The notes under the pieces are model-generated. The model worked only from the letters and a program-made list of their open reading frames with translations. It was not told where the DNA came from and did not search any database. Made by a program: the position numbers and the translations under genes. 43,359 bases of DNA from Snowella sp. (GTDB taxonomy: Bacteria > Cyanobacteriota > Cyanobacteriia > Cyanobacteriales > Microcystaceae): assembly GCA_003249095.1 (NCBI GenBank), contig QBMS01000021.1:1-43359 (forward strand), written 5' to 3'. The stretch's first letter is position 1, and the number at the start of each line of letters is the position of its first letter. Below are positions 8,534 to 17,997 of this stretch, in pieces.

Positions 8534-11041
8534 TCATTCAATATAAAGCGGATCGACATCAATACTTAGGCTGACAGACGCAGGACAGATTGCCCGTAAC
8601 GTTTTTACATCGAGGTTCTGAATTAAATTATCCGAAAATTTCAACAAGATATGCCAACGAAATCGTTGCGCGACTCGCATCACACTGGCAGGGGCAGGGC
8701 CTAAAATTTCCACTTGCTCCCCTAAAATCCCCTGACACTTTTCCGCGATCGCCACTGCTACATTTTCCACTCCTTCCGAGTCCAAACCACTGAGACGAAT
8801 CAAAATCAAATGACCGTAGGGGGGATAATTCAGAATTTGACGTTGGGGCAATTCCTGATCCACAAAAGCTTGATAATCATGGTTTTTCACCGCCTCAATC
8901 ACAGGATGGGTAGGAGCATAGGTCTGAATAATCACCCGTCCCGCGTCATCGCCCCGACCTGCTCGACCTGCAACTTGAGTCAGGGTTTGAAAGGCCCTTT
9001 CTGCGGAACGATAATCAGAAAAATTTAATAAACTATCCGCCGCGATCGCTCCCACCAGGGTCACCTGCGAGACATCTAAGCCCTTGGTCAGCATTTGGGT
9101 TCCGACCAACAGATCCGCCTTTCCTTGACTAAAATCATCCAAAATTCGCCGATGCGCTCCCTTAGTGCGAGTGGTATCACTATCAAAACGGAGCCAACTC
9201 AACTCAGGAAATTGCTCTGTTAAGGCTTCTGTCACTTTTTGCGTCCCACTGCCAAAAAATTTCAGATAGGGTGACTCACAACTGGGACAATGGCGCGGTT
9301 GGGTCTGGGTAAAATTGCAATAATGACAGCGCAACAGTTCCGTCGCTCCTGCATGGGTATAGTGATAGGAAAGAGAGACATCACAATGGGGACATTCTAA
9401 AACAAACCCGCAACTGCGACAGGAAACAAAGGTACTATGACCGCGACGATTGACAAAAATAATGCCCTGTTTCCCCTGTTCTTTGAGATTTTTTAAGGCA
9501 TTTTGTAGGGAATAACTAAAAATTGAGCGATTACCATTTTTTAATTCCTGGCGCATATCCACAATTTCAACGGGCGGCAGGGGACGGGCGGCGACTCGTT
9601 CGGGTAGGGAAAGGTAATGGACAGGACTTTTTGGGAAGCCTTGGGCTATTTGGACTTCGGTTTGCACTTTCACCGTGAGCCAACTTTCGAGGGAAGGAGT
9701 CGCTGATCCCAAAATAAGGGGACAATTTTCTAATTCGGCTCGCCATTGGGCAACGGTGCGGGCATGGTAGGCGGGAATAAGTTGACTTTGTTTAAAACTA
9801 CTGTCGTGTTCTTCATCTAAAATAATTAATCCCAAGTTGGGCAGGGGCGCGAAAATTGCTGAGCGGGTTCCAATGACGACCTGGGAAGTTCCCGTTAACA
9901 TTTGTCGCCAGGTATCGTACCGTTCCCCATCGGACAAGGCACTATGATAAACACAAATTTTATTGCCAAATCGGGCTTTAAAACGATCGGTTAATTGGGG
10001 AGTTAAACCAATTTCAGGGACTAAGATTAAGACCGATTTTCCTTCAGCTAAAATAGGCGCGATCGCCTGAAGATAGACTTCGGTTTTTCCCGATCCTGTT
10101 ACACCATGTAAGAGAACTTGATTAAACCCTTTTAACTTTTTTAAAGTATCTACGGCCTTGGATTGGGCGATCGTTAGGGTTTTGGCTTGATCCCTTGCCA
10201 TTTCTACCGTTGACAAAAGCCGTAATCGTTCTCTTTTTTCAATGGTCACATATCCGTTATCGGCTAGTCTTTTAATAACAGGGCTAGTACAATTGGCTAA
10301 TTTTATTAACTCACTGACCCAAAGTTCGCCCCCTTGGCGACGCAAAATTTCTAAGACTTCCTGTTGTCTGGGGGTTAATTTGATCTCTGAATTTTGGGTC
10401 AATAATGTGACGACTTCTTGCTGTTTAGCACGAATATTTTTAGGATCTTCTAAATAGCTTTCGATCCAACCCCGCTTGGTTAATTCACGGATACCCCGTT
10501 GGCAACCCCGCACTTGCCGTTGGAGATGGACATAACTGTAATGATGGTCGGTCTGTTTTTGTAAAAGTTGTAAGATTTCCCGCGCAGGTAAACTGAGAAA
10601 CCATTCGGCCCCCGATGGTAATTCATCTATTTTCAGACGAATTCTCCGTTGCGATCGCCCCAATAGACCGGGGGGTAAGGCCATGCGAATGACACTCATT
10701 AGTTCCGTTCGATAGTAGTCCGCCACGCGATCGAGTAATTGCCAATAGGAAGGGGAAAAAAATCCCTGGGTAATCACGTCTTCGATGGGCTTAATTTGGG
10801 CGGGTGTTAAATCTGTCGGTAATTCTGCCATAAACCCAATCGCAATTCCCCCAATCACCTGGGAACCAAAGGGAACACTTAGAATATCTCCGACTTGAAC
10901 CACCATTTCCGTCGGCACAGCATAGGTATATAAACCCTGAATTCCTGGACAATCGACCAAAACCTGTACCCATTTAGGTAATTCTGTGGAATAGGGCAGT
11001 ATAGGTTCCATCAGCGCAAGATTAGCAGGAAATTCGGTCAT
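8534..11041 (-). CDS. priA: Primosomal protein N' (PriA), replication restart helicase
   Basis: PriA recognises stalled forks and reloads the replicative helicase. The 835-aa protein has the expected order: an N-terminal 3'-end-binding domain (about 20-130), a winged-helix region, then the superfamily 2 helicase core with Walker A GVTGSGKT at 313-320 and Walker B DEEH at 409-412. The paired zinc-binding cysteine clusters follow (CRSCGF, CPHCDV, CHYCNF, CPSCES, roughly 550-600) and then the second RecA lobe with QVAGRAGRG. An alternative ATG 10 codons downstream would give MEPILPYSTE; I see no ribosome-binding site that decides. It is convergent with the prohibitin-like gene (30 nt between stops). 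Confidence 0.94.
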   Translation of the reverse strand: MTEFPANLALMEPILPYSTELPKWVQVLVDCPGIQGLYTYAVPTEMVVQVGDILSVPFGSQVIGGIAIGFMAELPTDLTPAQIKPIEDVITQGFFSPSYWQLLDRVADYYRTELMSVIRMALPPGLLGRSQRRIRLKIDELPSGAEWFLSLPAREILQLLQKQTDHHYSYVHLQRQVRGCQRGIRELTKRGWIESYLEDPKNIRAKQQEVVTLLTQNSEIKLTPRQQEVLEILRRQGGELWVSELIKLANCTSPVIKRLADNGYVTIEKRERLRLLSTVEMARDQAKTLTIAQSKAVDTLKKLKGFNQVLLHGVTGSGKTEVYLQAIAPILAEGKSVLILVPEIGLTPQLTDRFKARFGNKICVYHSALSDGERYDTWRQMLTGTSQVVIGTRSAIFAPLPNLGLIILDEEHDSSFKQSQLIPAYHARTVAQWRAELENCPLILGSATPSLESWLTVKVQTEVQIAQGFPKSPVHYLSLPERVAARPLPPVEIVDMRQELKNGNRSIFSYSLQNALKNLKEQGKQGIIFVNRRGHSTFVSCRSCGFVLECPHCDVSLSYHYTHAGATELLRCHYCNFTQTQPRHCPSCESPYLKFFGSGTQKVTEALTEQFPELSWLRFDSDTTRTKGAHRRILDDFSQGKADLLVGTQMLTKGLDVSQVTLVGAIAADSLLNFSDYRSAERAFQTLTQVAGRAGRGDDAGRVIIQTYAPTHPVIEAVKNHDYQAFVDQELPQRQILNYPPYGHLILIRLSGLDSEGVENVAVAIAEKCQGILGEQVEILGPAPASVMRVAQRFRWHILLKFSDNLIQNLDVKTLRAICPASVSLSIDVDPLYIE

Positions 11042-11561
11042 TGAGGGTCACTAAACACAAATTTGTTCGCTAGGACAGTATAACCTTAAACCCCGTTGCG
11101 ATCGAGTTGTTTTCTGTAATTTCAAACCAGAAAATCGCGATCGCCTATGATGACCGTTTTTACCTAAGAATGAGTCACCATTAGTTACACAAAAAATTTT
11201 TTTTTCCACTAGGCAATCATCCCCAAAATCGTTATATTGTATTCAAATTGTCCTGCTCAATCTCTAGATAATCAAAAAACTCTTTGTTATCTTCAATGTT
11301 AGATTGCTGACATTTCCGAGGCTAGTGATAGTCTCTTCTGGGAAAATAGTTTATTTTGTGACGAAATAGACAAAACTTATTTTTCCTTTTGTTAATCTGG
11401 AATCATCTTTTTGATCATCAATTCTATTGCTGATAACTTAGAATGACCAGTAACGATGCTCCAGTCTTTTTAGTAAATCTAGGAGTCTATTTTAACTTTC
11501 TTGTTTGGTATATTTTGATGCCTAGTGGATGGATTCTTGGCTGTGACAGAGCGGATTTCCC

Positions 11562-11590
11562 TTGACTTAAATAAAACATCAATCTAAAAT
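11562..11590 (+). promoter_or_regulatory. Candidate promoter of the sigma factor gene
   Basis: TTGACT at 11562-11567 and TAAAAT at 11585-11590 are separated by 17 nt, close to the sigma70 consensus. Transcription would begin near 11597, leaving a leader of about 209 nt before the sigma ATG. Confidence 0.5.
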
Positions 11591-11699
11591 CTTGATTAAT
11601 TTAGGTATCCAAAGATTGTTAGAAATGAAGCATCGACAGACTGTTGAGTCAATTACTCTGAGGAAACCCGCTTAAGAAAACTTTAGAATCCATCGACGT

Positions 11700-11720
11700 T
11701 GGGAGGATTTAATGCCATAA
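11700..11720 (+). promoter_or_regulatory. Start-stop mini-ORF with strong Shine-Dalgarno in the sigma leader
   Basis: GGGAGGATTTA precedes ATG CCA TAA (11712-11720). This ribosome site is far better than anything before the sigma ATG at 11806, yet it serves only a two-codon frame. It may be a translational control element or the remnant of an older gene start. Confidence 0.4.
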
Positions 11721-11805
11721 TCAGCCTAATCTATATTATTTGCGAATTAGACCGTCCATTTTTAATAATCATTTCTTTTTTTTGATACAGCCCTTAAAAA
11801 TAACC

Positions 11806-12915
11806 ATGACTAAAACGAATTTTGTCCCCAATGTTACAACGGAAGCATTCAATGCGTTGGATGCCCAACCCCAAGATTTTGAACTAAACAGTGTTGAAAT
11901 TGATTTCTCGGATCTTGCTGATGACATGGGGAATTCCGTCTCATCCCACTATAAAAAATCCCTGTCTGATGATACTATTGGTTCGTTTTTTAAGGAAATG
12001 GCTCGTTATCCCCTCCTGAAACCCGAAGAAGAGGTTGAATTAGCGAATAATGTTCAACTTTTAGTGAAAGCAGAAGAAAATCGACTTAAACTTACAGAAG
12101 AGTTGAAACGGCCCCCCACTAAGTTGGAATGGGCGGAAACCCTCGGTTTTACCAATGAACGACAATTTGATGCCTGGCTCCATCGGGGGCGTACCGCTAA
12201 ACGAAAGATGATTCGTTCTAATTTGCGTCTTGTGGTTTCTATCGCTAAACGCTATCTCAATCGCGGGGTTCCTTTTCTAGACTTAATCCAGGAAGGCGCG
12301 ATCGGCTTAAATCGGGCTTCGGAGAAGTTTGATCCTAACAAGGGCTATAAGTTTTCGACCTATGCCTATTGGTGGATTCGTCAAGCCATTACCCGCACGA
12401 TCGCCAATGATGCCCGCACAATTCGGTTACCGATTCATGTCGTTGAAAAGCTCAATAAACTCAAAAAAATTCAACGCTCCCTCAAGCAAGAACTCCAACG
12501 CAATCCGACTGAAACCGAGTTGGCAGAAAGTCTAGAAATGTCTGCCTATCAACTCCGTCAATTATTACAGTTGCGCCGCCAATCTCTTTCCCTTAATCAT
12601 CGGGTCGGTAAGGGGGAAGACACGGAATTAGTGGATCTTTTGGAAGATCAGGACTTGCAATTGCCCGAAGACCACATGAACGAAAAGATGCTCCGTCAAG
12701 AAATTTCCGAAGTTTTAAGTGATGTTTTAACGGAACGGGAACAAGAGGTGATTTCTCTCCGCTATGGGTTATCCAGTAGTCAGAGTTATACGCTAGAGGA
12801 GGTCGGTCTCATGTTTGACCTCTCGCGAGAACGGGTACGCCAAATCCAAAGCAAAGCTATGCGCAAACTCCGTCGTCCCCAGGTGGCTCGTCGTCTAAAA
12901 GGTTGGTTATTTTAA
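11806..12915 (+). CDS. Group 2 RNA polymerase sigma factor (sigma70 family)
   Basis: A non-essential primary-like sigma factor that redirects RNA polymerase under stress or changed nutrition. I start at the ATG at 11806 (MTKTNFVPNV, 369 aa); the frame extends 22 codons upstream with unlikely sequence. Region 1.2 is at KSLSDDTIGSFFKEMARYPL; region 2 includes NLRLVVSIAKRY, DLIQEGAIGLNRASEKFDP and the promoter-melting segment KFSTYAYWWIRQAITR. Region 3 includes TIRLPIHVVEKLNKL, and region 4.2 has the helix-turn-helix YTLEEVGLMFDLSRERVRQIQ. An acidic N-terminal extension of about 50 residues replaces region 1.1. It resembles SigB/SigC/SigD-class cyanobacterial factors; I lean to SigC-like but cannot prove it. 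Confidence 0.9.
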   Translation: MTKTNFVPNVTTEAFNALDAQPQDFELNSVEIDFSDLADDMGNSVSSHYKKSLSDDTIGSFFKEMARYPLLKPEEEVELANNVQLLVKAEENRLKLTEELKRPPTKLEWAETLGFTNERQFDAWLHRGRTAKRKMIRSNLRLVVSIAKRYLNRGVPFLDLIQEGAIGLNRASEKFDPNKGYKFSTYAYWWIRQAITRTIANDARTIRLPIHVVEKLNKLKKIQRSLKQELQRNPTETELAESLEMSAYQLRQLLQLRRQSLSLNHRVGKGEDTELVDLLEDQDLQLPEDHMNEKMLRQEISEVLSDVLTEREQEVISLRYGLSSSQSYTLEEVGLMFDLSRERVRQIQSKAMRKLRRPQVARRLKGWLF

Positions 12916-12973
12916 ACTGATAATGGTTTGTTGCCAGAGTTTTTGACTATACCACTGACCAAAACGGTGATTT

Positions 12974-14245
12974 TCAAGATTGGCCGCGATATTGCTCAAC
13001 AACATTAGCAGGGCCCACCAAAGATAAATAGGGTTCCTGCAAATATTTTTGGGCAATTCTTTGAATATCTTCTGCGGTGACTTGGGCCACTTTTTCTTGA
13101 AAATCACTATCAAAGGCGATTCCCAATCCCAGGGTTTCATACCAACCGAATAATTGGGCAATTTCTCCATTGGTTTGTTTCCCTAAGGCGTATTGACCTA
13201 ATAATTTATTTTTAGCCGCTTCTACTTCATCGGCTTCTAAAATTTGATTTCTCAGGCGGTCGGCTTCCGTTGTCAATCCCTCTAGGGCGATCGCGGTATT
13301 ATCGGGAGCCGTTCCCATATACATGACAAACTGAGAGAATCCTAAACGAGTAGGATAAAACGCAGAAACATCGTAGGCCAAACCCCGTTTTTCTCGTAAT
13401 TCCACAAATAAACGACTGGAAAGCCCATTCCCTAAATAGGTACTCAATAATTTTAAAATTGCATAATCATCACTATTAACCCCTGCGCCGAGGTAGCCCA
13501 ACATAATGATCGATTGTTGCGTTTCCTTGGCTGTAATACTTTGAGTGGGTTGAGAGGTTAAGGTGGGTAAGGTGGGGGTAAACAGCGATCGCGGAGGAAT
13601 TTGCCAATCCCCAAAGGTTTGCTTAATTAGATGAACTGCCTCATCGAGAACAATCCGCCCTGATAAACTAATCACAATATTATCGGGTCGAAAATAGGCG
13701 TGATGATAGGCCAGTAAATCCTCCCTTGTCAGGCTGGCGACGGTTTCCTCCGTTCCCAAAATCGAAAACCCGTAGGGATGCTCCTGATACATGGCTTCTC
13801 TCAGTTGACTGTAGGCAACATTAAAAGGCTGTTCTTTTTGGGAACGAATGCTTTGTAACGTTAAACGCTTTTCTAATTCAACTTCAGCTTCAGGAAAGAT
13901 CGGATGTTGTAAAATCTCAGCAACCAAGGATAAAATGGCTGAAAAATCCGAAGAAACGGTTTTGAGGCTAATCATCCAATAATCGCTGGTGGCATCCGCT
14001 CCCAAACCTGCCCCAATGGACTCGACGGTTTCTGCAATTTCCAAGGAGGACAAGCTTTTGGTTCCCTTGGTAATCACAGTGGCTAGTAGGTGGGATAAAC
14101 CTGCTTTTTGCGGTGAATCCCAACAAGCCCCTGCTTTTTTAAGAAAAATTCGCCCTGCGATCAAATCGGCTGCTGGATTTTCTGCAAAAAGAATCGTAAT
14201 ACCATTGTCTAAAAGCAAGCGATGAACCGATTGATGATGCCGCAT
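12974..14245 (-). CDS. M16 family peptidase homologue lacking the zinc motif
   Basis: A 423-aa protein with the M16 (insulinase/processing-peptidase) fold in two halves; the typical second-half segment YLGNGLSSRLFVELREKRGLAYDVSAF is present in pieces around residues 270-300. Active M16 enzymes carry HxxEH in the first half. Here the matching place reads HLLAT at residues 52-56, so the catalytic Glu and second His are Ala and Thr. It is therefore probably the non-catalytic partner of a two-subunit M16 peptidase, as in the PqqF/MPP-type pairs where one subunit lost the motif. No active partner is present in this window. It is convergent with the sigma gene. Confidence 0.85.
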   Translation of the reverse strand: MRHHQSVHRLLLDNGITILFAENPAADLIAGRIFLKKAGACWDSPQKAGLSHLLATVITKGTKSLSSLEIAETVESIGAGLGADATSDYWMISLKTVSSDFSAILSLVAEILQHPIFPEAEVELEKRLTLQSIRSQKEQPFNVAYSQLREAMYQEHPYGFSILGTEETVASLTREDLLAYHHAYFRPDNIVISLSGRIVLDEAVHLIKQTFGDWQIPPRSLFTPTLPTLTSQPTQSITAKETQQSIIMLGYLGAGVNSDDYAILKLLSTYLGNGLSSRLFVELREKRGLAYDVSAFYPTRLGFSQFVMYMGTAPDNTAIALEGLTTEADRLRNQILEADEVEAAKNKLLGQYALGKQTNGEIAQLFGWYETLGLGIAFDSDFQEKVAQVTAEDIQRIAQKYLQEPYLSLVGPANVVEQYRGQS

Positions 14246-14353
14246 AGGAAAGGTTATACCAATTTAAACTGAAGACGGTGCAAACATTCCCAAGAAAAGC
14301 CTGTGGGGACAAAACCCCTGAGAGATAAGGACTTCTGTGAAAACACAACTTCC

Positions 14354-14677
14354 TTAAATTCGGGTCACGGAAACGGGAACTCTGCCTTTTTTGAGGTTGC
14401 CAATTTGTCGGAAAGCGGCTCGACTTAAATCCAAAGAGCAGGAACAACGGTCAGTGACAGTCACGACAACGGATCGCTTGGTCTTACGGTTAGTGACCCT
14501 AAGTCGAGTGCCGATGGGATAGCTCGGATGGGCGGCGACCATGTGATTAGGGTTATAGCGTTTGCCATTGGCCATTTTTTTCCCATGAAAAGAACTGCCA
14601 TAGTAAGTCGCGCTACCAGCAAGGGCGGGATAGCTGAGGGTTAAGCTGATCAATGCAGCAATGATGGGTATTCTCAA
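14354..14677 (-). CDS. Small secreted RlpA-like double-psi beta-barrel protein
   Basis: An exported protein with one RlpA-type domain: SATYYGSSFHGKKMANGKR, then the segment ending HPSYPIGTRLRV, then VTDRCSCSLDLSRAAF. RlpA proteins bind or cleave denuded peptidoglycan glycans. I start at TTG (14677-14675) because AGGAGA lies 9 nt upstream (14692-14687) and the resulting N-terminus, MRIPIIAALISLTLSYPALA, is a textbook signal peptide cut after ALA. Longer frames begin at ATG 14713 or 14743 but add residues that would disrupt the signal peptide. The mature protein is about 87 aa, only the barrel domain, with two adjacent cysteines (CSC) in the position of the family's DRGP-like loop. Enzymatic activity is uncertain. 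Confidence 0.75.
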   Translation of the reverse strand: MRIPIIAALISLTLSYPALAGSATYYGSSFHGKKMANGKRYNPNHMVAAHPSYPIGTRLRVTNRKTKRSVVVTVTDRCSCSLDLSRAAFRQIGNLKKGRVPVSVTRI

Positions 14678-14861
14678 ACTTTCTTGTCTCCTAAAACACA
14701 CACTATAAGTCATTATACCTAGTGTTTTGGATGTTGCGAACATATCGAAATACTCTGATTTCGTTTGATTTTCCGATTAATTTCGGTTTTAGTTCAAGTT
14801 TGCTAAAATTATTGCGTTTTACTAGACAGGGCAAGAAATGCGATCGCCTCCCCCCCAACAA

Positions 14862-15173
14862 CTACCATTTCAACAAATTAAACTGTTCCATATCAATGGT
14901 GTCTCGATTACGATAAATCGCTAGAATAATCGCCAATCCCACCGCCGCTTCCGCCGCCGCGACCGTAATCACAAAAACGGCAAAGACTTGACCTTTAATG
15001 CCAACGGGGTCAAGAAAATTGGAAAATCCCATCAGATTGAGATTTACTGCGTTCAATAATAATTCAATGGACATCAAAACTCGTACTGCATTGCGACTGG
15101 TAATCAACCCATAAATGCCAATACAAAATAACGCGGCGGCTAGGATTAAGCAATATTCCAGTTGTAGGTGCAT
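14862..15173 (-). CDS. ndhE: NAD(P)H-quinone oxidoreductase subunit 4L (NdhE)
   Basis: Small hydrophobic subunit of the cyanobacterial NDH-1 complex in the thylakoid membrane, homologous to NuoK. Three membrane helices are visible ([38 protein letters not shown] with the conserved membrane Glu; [20 protein letters not shown] with a second Glu). I choose the ATG at 15173 (MHLQLEYC, 103 aa), the family's usual length, supported by AGAGG 7 nt upstream; the frame extends 18 codons further with no NdhE character. It is the last gene of the ndhA-I-G-E cluster, 202 nt after ndhG, a gap occupied by a G/C-rich inverted repeat. Confidence 0.93.
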   Translation of the reverse strand: MHLQLEYCLILAAALFCIGIYGLITSRNAVRVLMSIELLLNAVNLNLMGFSNFLDPVGIKGQVFAVFVITVAAAEAAVGLAIILAIYRNRDTIDMEQFNLLKW

Positions 15174-15266
15174 AAAAAACCTCTTTAATGTGTTTTTAGT
15201 AGGGATTAGGGATATATTTAACCTCATCTAAATTGAAACCCGTAGTGTTGAAGACCGCCCCCTAAA

Positions 15267-15328
15267 TCCCCCAATTCTGGGGGACTTTGAACTCAGAAAG
15301 GTTTTGGACTCCCCCCAAAGTTGGGGGG
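15267..15328. repeat. G/C-run inverted repeat inside the ndh cluster
   Basis: Two hairpins in tandem. TCCCCC/GGGGGA pair around AATTCT (15267-15284), and CCCCCCAA/TTGGGGGG pair around AG (15311-15328). The flanks of the two are themselves roughly inverted (CCCCCTAAATC on one side, GCTGGGGGGG on the other, to about 15338), so the whole can fold as one large structure. Similar elements are common in cyanobacterial intergenic DNA. Confidence 0.75.
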
Positions 15329-15375
15329 CTGGGGGGGCAAAAACTTTAGTTCTCAAACTAGACGAGGATTAATGA

Positions 15376-15975
15376 TTATTTTTCACTCTTAATTAATTCA
15401 CGGGGACGCTCAGGTAAGGTCAACGCCGTTGCGATCGGTTCTTCAACGGGCAGTTCAGGAATGAAATCCCGACGCGCCAGAATAATCGCTCCGACCATCG
15501 CCATCAAGAGCAACACCGAGGCTATTTCAAAGGGCAACAAAAAGTCACTAAATAAATGTTTGCCGATGGTCACAATAGTACTGGCTAAGGGAATTTCGGG
15601 TTGGGGCGCGATCGCCCAGGGCGTAATCAAAACCATCGTGGATAGAAGGGCAAATAACCCCACACAAACTAATGCGGTGGCAGCTTTGCGTATCCAACGT
15701 CTCGGTAACTCAGAAAAATCCTCTTTTTTATTGACCAGCATAATCGCAAAGAGAATTAAGACATTCACCGCCCCGACATAGACCAAAATCTGGGCCGCCG
15801 CGACGAAATCTGCATTCAAAAGAATATAAATCCCTGAAATACTGATAAAAACTCCGCCCAACAGAAAAGCCGAATAAACGATGTTGGATAGCAACACAAC
15901 CCCTAACGCTGTCCCCAGCACCATCAAGGCCAGAACCCCGAAAGATACAACCTGTACACCTTCTGCTAAATTCAC
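15376..15975 (-). CDS. ndhG: NAD(P)H-quinone oxidoreductase subunit 6 (NdhG)
   Basis: Membrane subunit of NDH-1, homologous to NuoJ, 199 aa. Five membrane helices are evident, including SNIVYSAFLLGGVFISISGIYILL and the signature VAAAQILVYVGAVNVLILFAIML, which contains the pi-bulge helix characteristic of this subunit. The start codon is GTG (15975-15973), chosen because GAGGAG lies 9 nt upstream and the sequence MNLAEGVQVV matches the family start. The C-terminal soluble tail ends LTLPERPRELIKSEK. It lies 53 nt after ndhI in the same direction. Confidence 0.93.
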   Translation of the reverse strand: MNLAEGVQVVSFGVLALMVLGTALGVVLLSNIVYSAFLLGGVFISISGIYILLNADFVAAAQILVYVGAVNVLILFAIMLVNKKEDFSELPRRWIRKAATALVCVGLFALLSTMVLITPWAIAPQPEIPLASTIVTIGKHLFSDFLLPFEIASVLLLMAMVGAIILARRDFIPELPVEEPIATALTLPERPRELIKSEK

Positions 15976-16028
15976 GCTCGTTATCTCCTCAAGAAATTTG
16001 AATTTTAAGATTTATGATTCACTAGGAT

Positions 16029-16604
16029 TTATTCGGGGATCAGTTCTTCGGGTCTTTTTCCCGATCGCTGGCTACCCGCAGGCAGATCATGGGGTTCAAT
16101 TACGCCTTTGGGCAAGTAGCCCAATTCTCGTAGAGGAGTGACCATCGGATCTTGCGTAACCTTATAGGGTAAACGACCGAGGGCGACATTATCATAATTC
16201 AACTCATGGCGATCGTAAGTCGCGAGTTCATATTCTTCCGTCATGGACAGGCAATTTGTCGGGCAATATTCCACACAATTACCGCAAAAAATACAAACCC
16301 CGAAATCAATACTGTAATGTTTGAGTTCTTTTTTCTTGATTTGTTTATTAAATTCCCAATCGACGACGGGTAAATTGATGGGGCAAACCCGAACACAGAC
16401 TTCACAGGCGATACATTTATCAAACTCAAAATGAATTCGTCCCCGAAACCGCTCCGAGGGAATCAACTTTTCGTAGGGATACTGGACTGTGACAGGACGA
16501 CGACCCATGTGATCAAAAGTAACCGCCAGACCTTCCCCGATATATTTAGCCGCTTGGAAGGTGTCTTTCGCGTAATCGCTGACTTGTTTGAGAATTTTAA
16601 ACAT
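16029..16604 (-). CDS. ndhI: NAD(P)H-quinone oxidoreductase subunit I (NdhI), 2x[4Fe-4S]
   Basis: Peripheral-arm iron-sulfur subunit of NDH-1, homologous to NuoI, that passes electrons from ferredoxin toward plastoquinone. Two cluster motifs are visible, [12 protein letters not shown] (about residues 64-75) and [12 protein letters not shown] (about 103-114). The N-terminal amphipathic segment ([16 protein letters not shown]) packs against the membrane. The 191-aa length includes the cyanobacteria/plastid-type C-terminal extension ([20 protein letters not shown]). It is 33 nt from ndhA upstream and 53 nt from ndhG downstream. Confidence 0.95.
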   Translation of the reverse strand: MFKILKQVSDYAKDTFQAAKYIGEGLAVTFDHMGRRPVTVQYPYEKLIPSERFRGRIHFEFDKCIACEVCVRVCPINLPVVDWEFNKQIKKKELKHYSIDFGVCIFCGNCVEYCPTNCLSMTEEYELATYDRHELNYDNVALGRLPYKVTQDPMVTPLRELGYLPKGVIEPHDLPAGSQRSGKRPEELIPE

Positions 16605-16637
16605 AGGATTTGTCTTGAATTAGATGAAATTTAACAA

Positions 16638-17756
16638 TTAACCACCAAAGGCGACGGGAAAGGCAAGTTTCAAAGCAGCCGTAATCAATAAATTAGCTAA
16701 AGAAACGGGCAACAGAAATTTCCAGCCCAAATTTAACAATTGGTCAATCCGTACACGGGGGACTGTCCAGCGCAAAAGAATGGCAATAAAGATTAAAAAG
16801 TAGGCTTTGAGAATGGTCATGGTGACTCCCAAAGCGGCAGTTACGATTTGTAGCCAAGCTTCGGTTTCACTGATGCCGAGCCAACTGGCTAACTTATCCA
16901 AAGGAATGGGAAATTCCCAACCGCCTAAATAAAGAATCGCAAACACTAGAGCCGATAAAACCAAATTGACGTAGGAACCGACATAAAATAAACCAAATTT
17001 CATGCCTGCATATTCGGTTTGATAGCCCGCGACGAGTTCTTCTTCTGCTTCAGGTAAATCAAAGGGTAAACGTTCACATTCGGCTAAGGCGGAGATCCAA
17101 AAAATAATAAACCCAACGGGTTGTCGCCAAACATTCCAGCCGAGAATGCCATAGCCCGATTGTTGGTGAACAATGTCAATGGTACTCATGCTATTGGACA
17201 TCATCACGATCGCGAGAACAGCCAGAGCGAGGGGAATTTCGTAACTGATGGATTGAGCCGCCGCCCTGAGTCCGCCTAAAAGGGAGTATTTATTATTGGA
17301 GGAATAACCCGACATCAATAAACCAATGGGCGCGATGCTAGAAAGAGAAATCCACAGAAAAATCCCAACATTCAGGTCGGTAATGACTAAATTTTGTCCA
17401 AAGGGAATGATGAGGTAGGACAAAAACACGGGCATGACGACTAAAACGGGGCCAAGGGTAAATAACCAGGGATCGGCTTTAGCGGGGACGACATCTTCTT
17501 TGAAGACTAATTTCATCCCATCGGCAACGGGTTGTAAAACACCTAAAGGGCCTGCAAATTCTGGGCCAATGCGCTGTTGAGCCGCCGCAGAAATTTTTCT
17601 CTCTAACCAAACTACCACCAGTACGCCGACGGTTGCCCCAATAATCATCAAAATAGAGGGGAGGGGAATCCAAAAAGCTTGGGAAACGCCCAAGGGCAGT
17701 CCCAAACTGGTGAGGGTTTCAATAAAACTACTTCTAAGGTCAATTCCTGCGTTCAT
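16638..17756 (-). CDS. ndhA: NAD(P)H-quinone oxidoreductase subunit 1 (NdhA)
   Basis: Membrane subunit of NDH-1, homologous to NuoH, which forms the quinone-binding chamber. The 372-aa protein has eight or so membrane helices. The family motifs [33 protein letters not shown] and the acidic loop [19 protein letters not shown] are all present. The following [16 protein letters not shown] matches the quinone-site helix. It heads the ndhA-I-G-E cluster; a candidate promoter lies about 90 nt upstream. Confidence 0.95.
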   Translation of the reverse strand: MNAGIDLRSSFIETLTSLGLPLGVSQAFWIPLPSILMIIGATVGVLVVVWLERKISAAAQQRIGPEFAGPLGVLQPVADGMKLVFKEDVVPAKADPWLFTLGPVLVVMPVFLSYLIIPFGQNLVITDLNVGIFLWISLSSIAPIGLLMSGYSSNNKYSLLGGLRAAAQSISYEIPLALAVLAIVMMSNSMSTIDIVHQQSGYGILGWNVWRQPVGFIIFWISALAECERLPFDLPEAEEELVAGYQTEYAGMKFGLFYVGSYVNLVLSALVFAILYLGGWEFPIPLDKLASWLGISETEAWLQIVTAALGVTMTILKAYFLIFIAILLRWTVPRVRIDQLLNLGWKFLLPVSLANLLITAALKLAFPVAFGG

Positions 17757-17845
17757 ATTACCGATGGGATGAATTTACGACGAGCAATTTTTTGTTATGG
17801 TCTGTATTGGCGACCACTAAAGATTCTAAACAAATTTTTAAGCTT

Positions 17846-17874
17846 AGTATAGCCTGGTATGGGATTCTACTAAA
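17846..17874 (-). promoter_or_regulatory. Candidate promoter of the ndhAIGE cluster
   Basis: On the minus strand, TTTAGT (17874-17869) and TATACT (17851-17846) are separated by 17 nt. The -10 is good and the -35 weak. It lies 90 nt before ndhA. Confidence 0.35.
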
Positions 17875-17997
17875 TTATTCCTGACATTTGACTGATTGTT
17901 AATTTGATGAAATGGGATAGAAATTCTTTATGAATGATTGTTTTGAACTCCATCCCAAAGGGCGATCGCCGTTCTCCTTACCATTGAGTTAAACAAT

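Larger units (their letters stand above)
11042..11805. other. Long intergenic region upstream of the group 2 sigma factor
   Basis: About 760 nt without a gene. It contains a HIP1 site near 11140, long A/T tracts, and the promoter and leader described separately (11562-11590 and 11700-11720). The distance from the best promoter to the sigma start implies a leader of roughly 200 nt. I see no tRNA or recognisable riboswitch. Confidence 0.5.

Noticed and set aside
12907-13170. Minus-strand frame overlapping the start of the intergenic gap and the M16 gene
   Set aside because: A shifted frame of the M16 gene with no start signal or family features.
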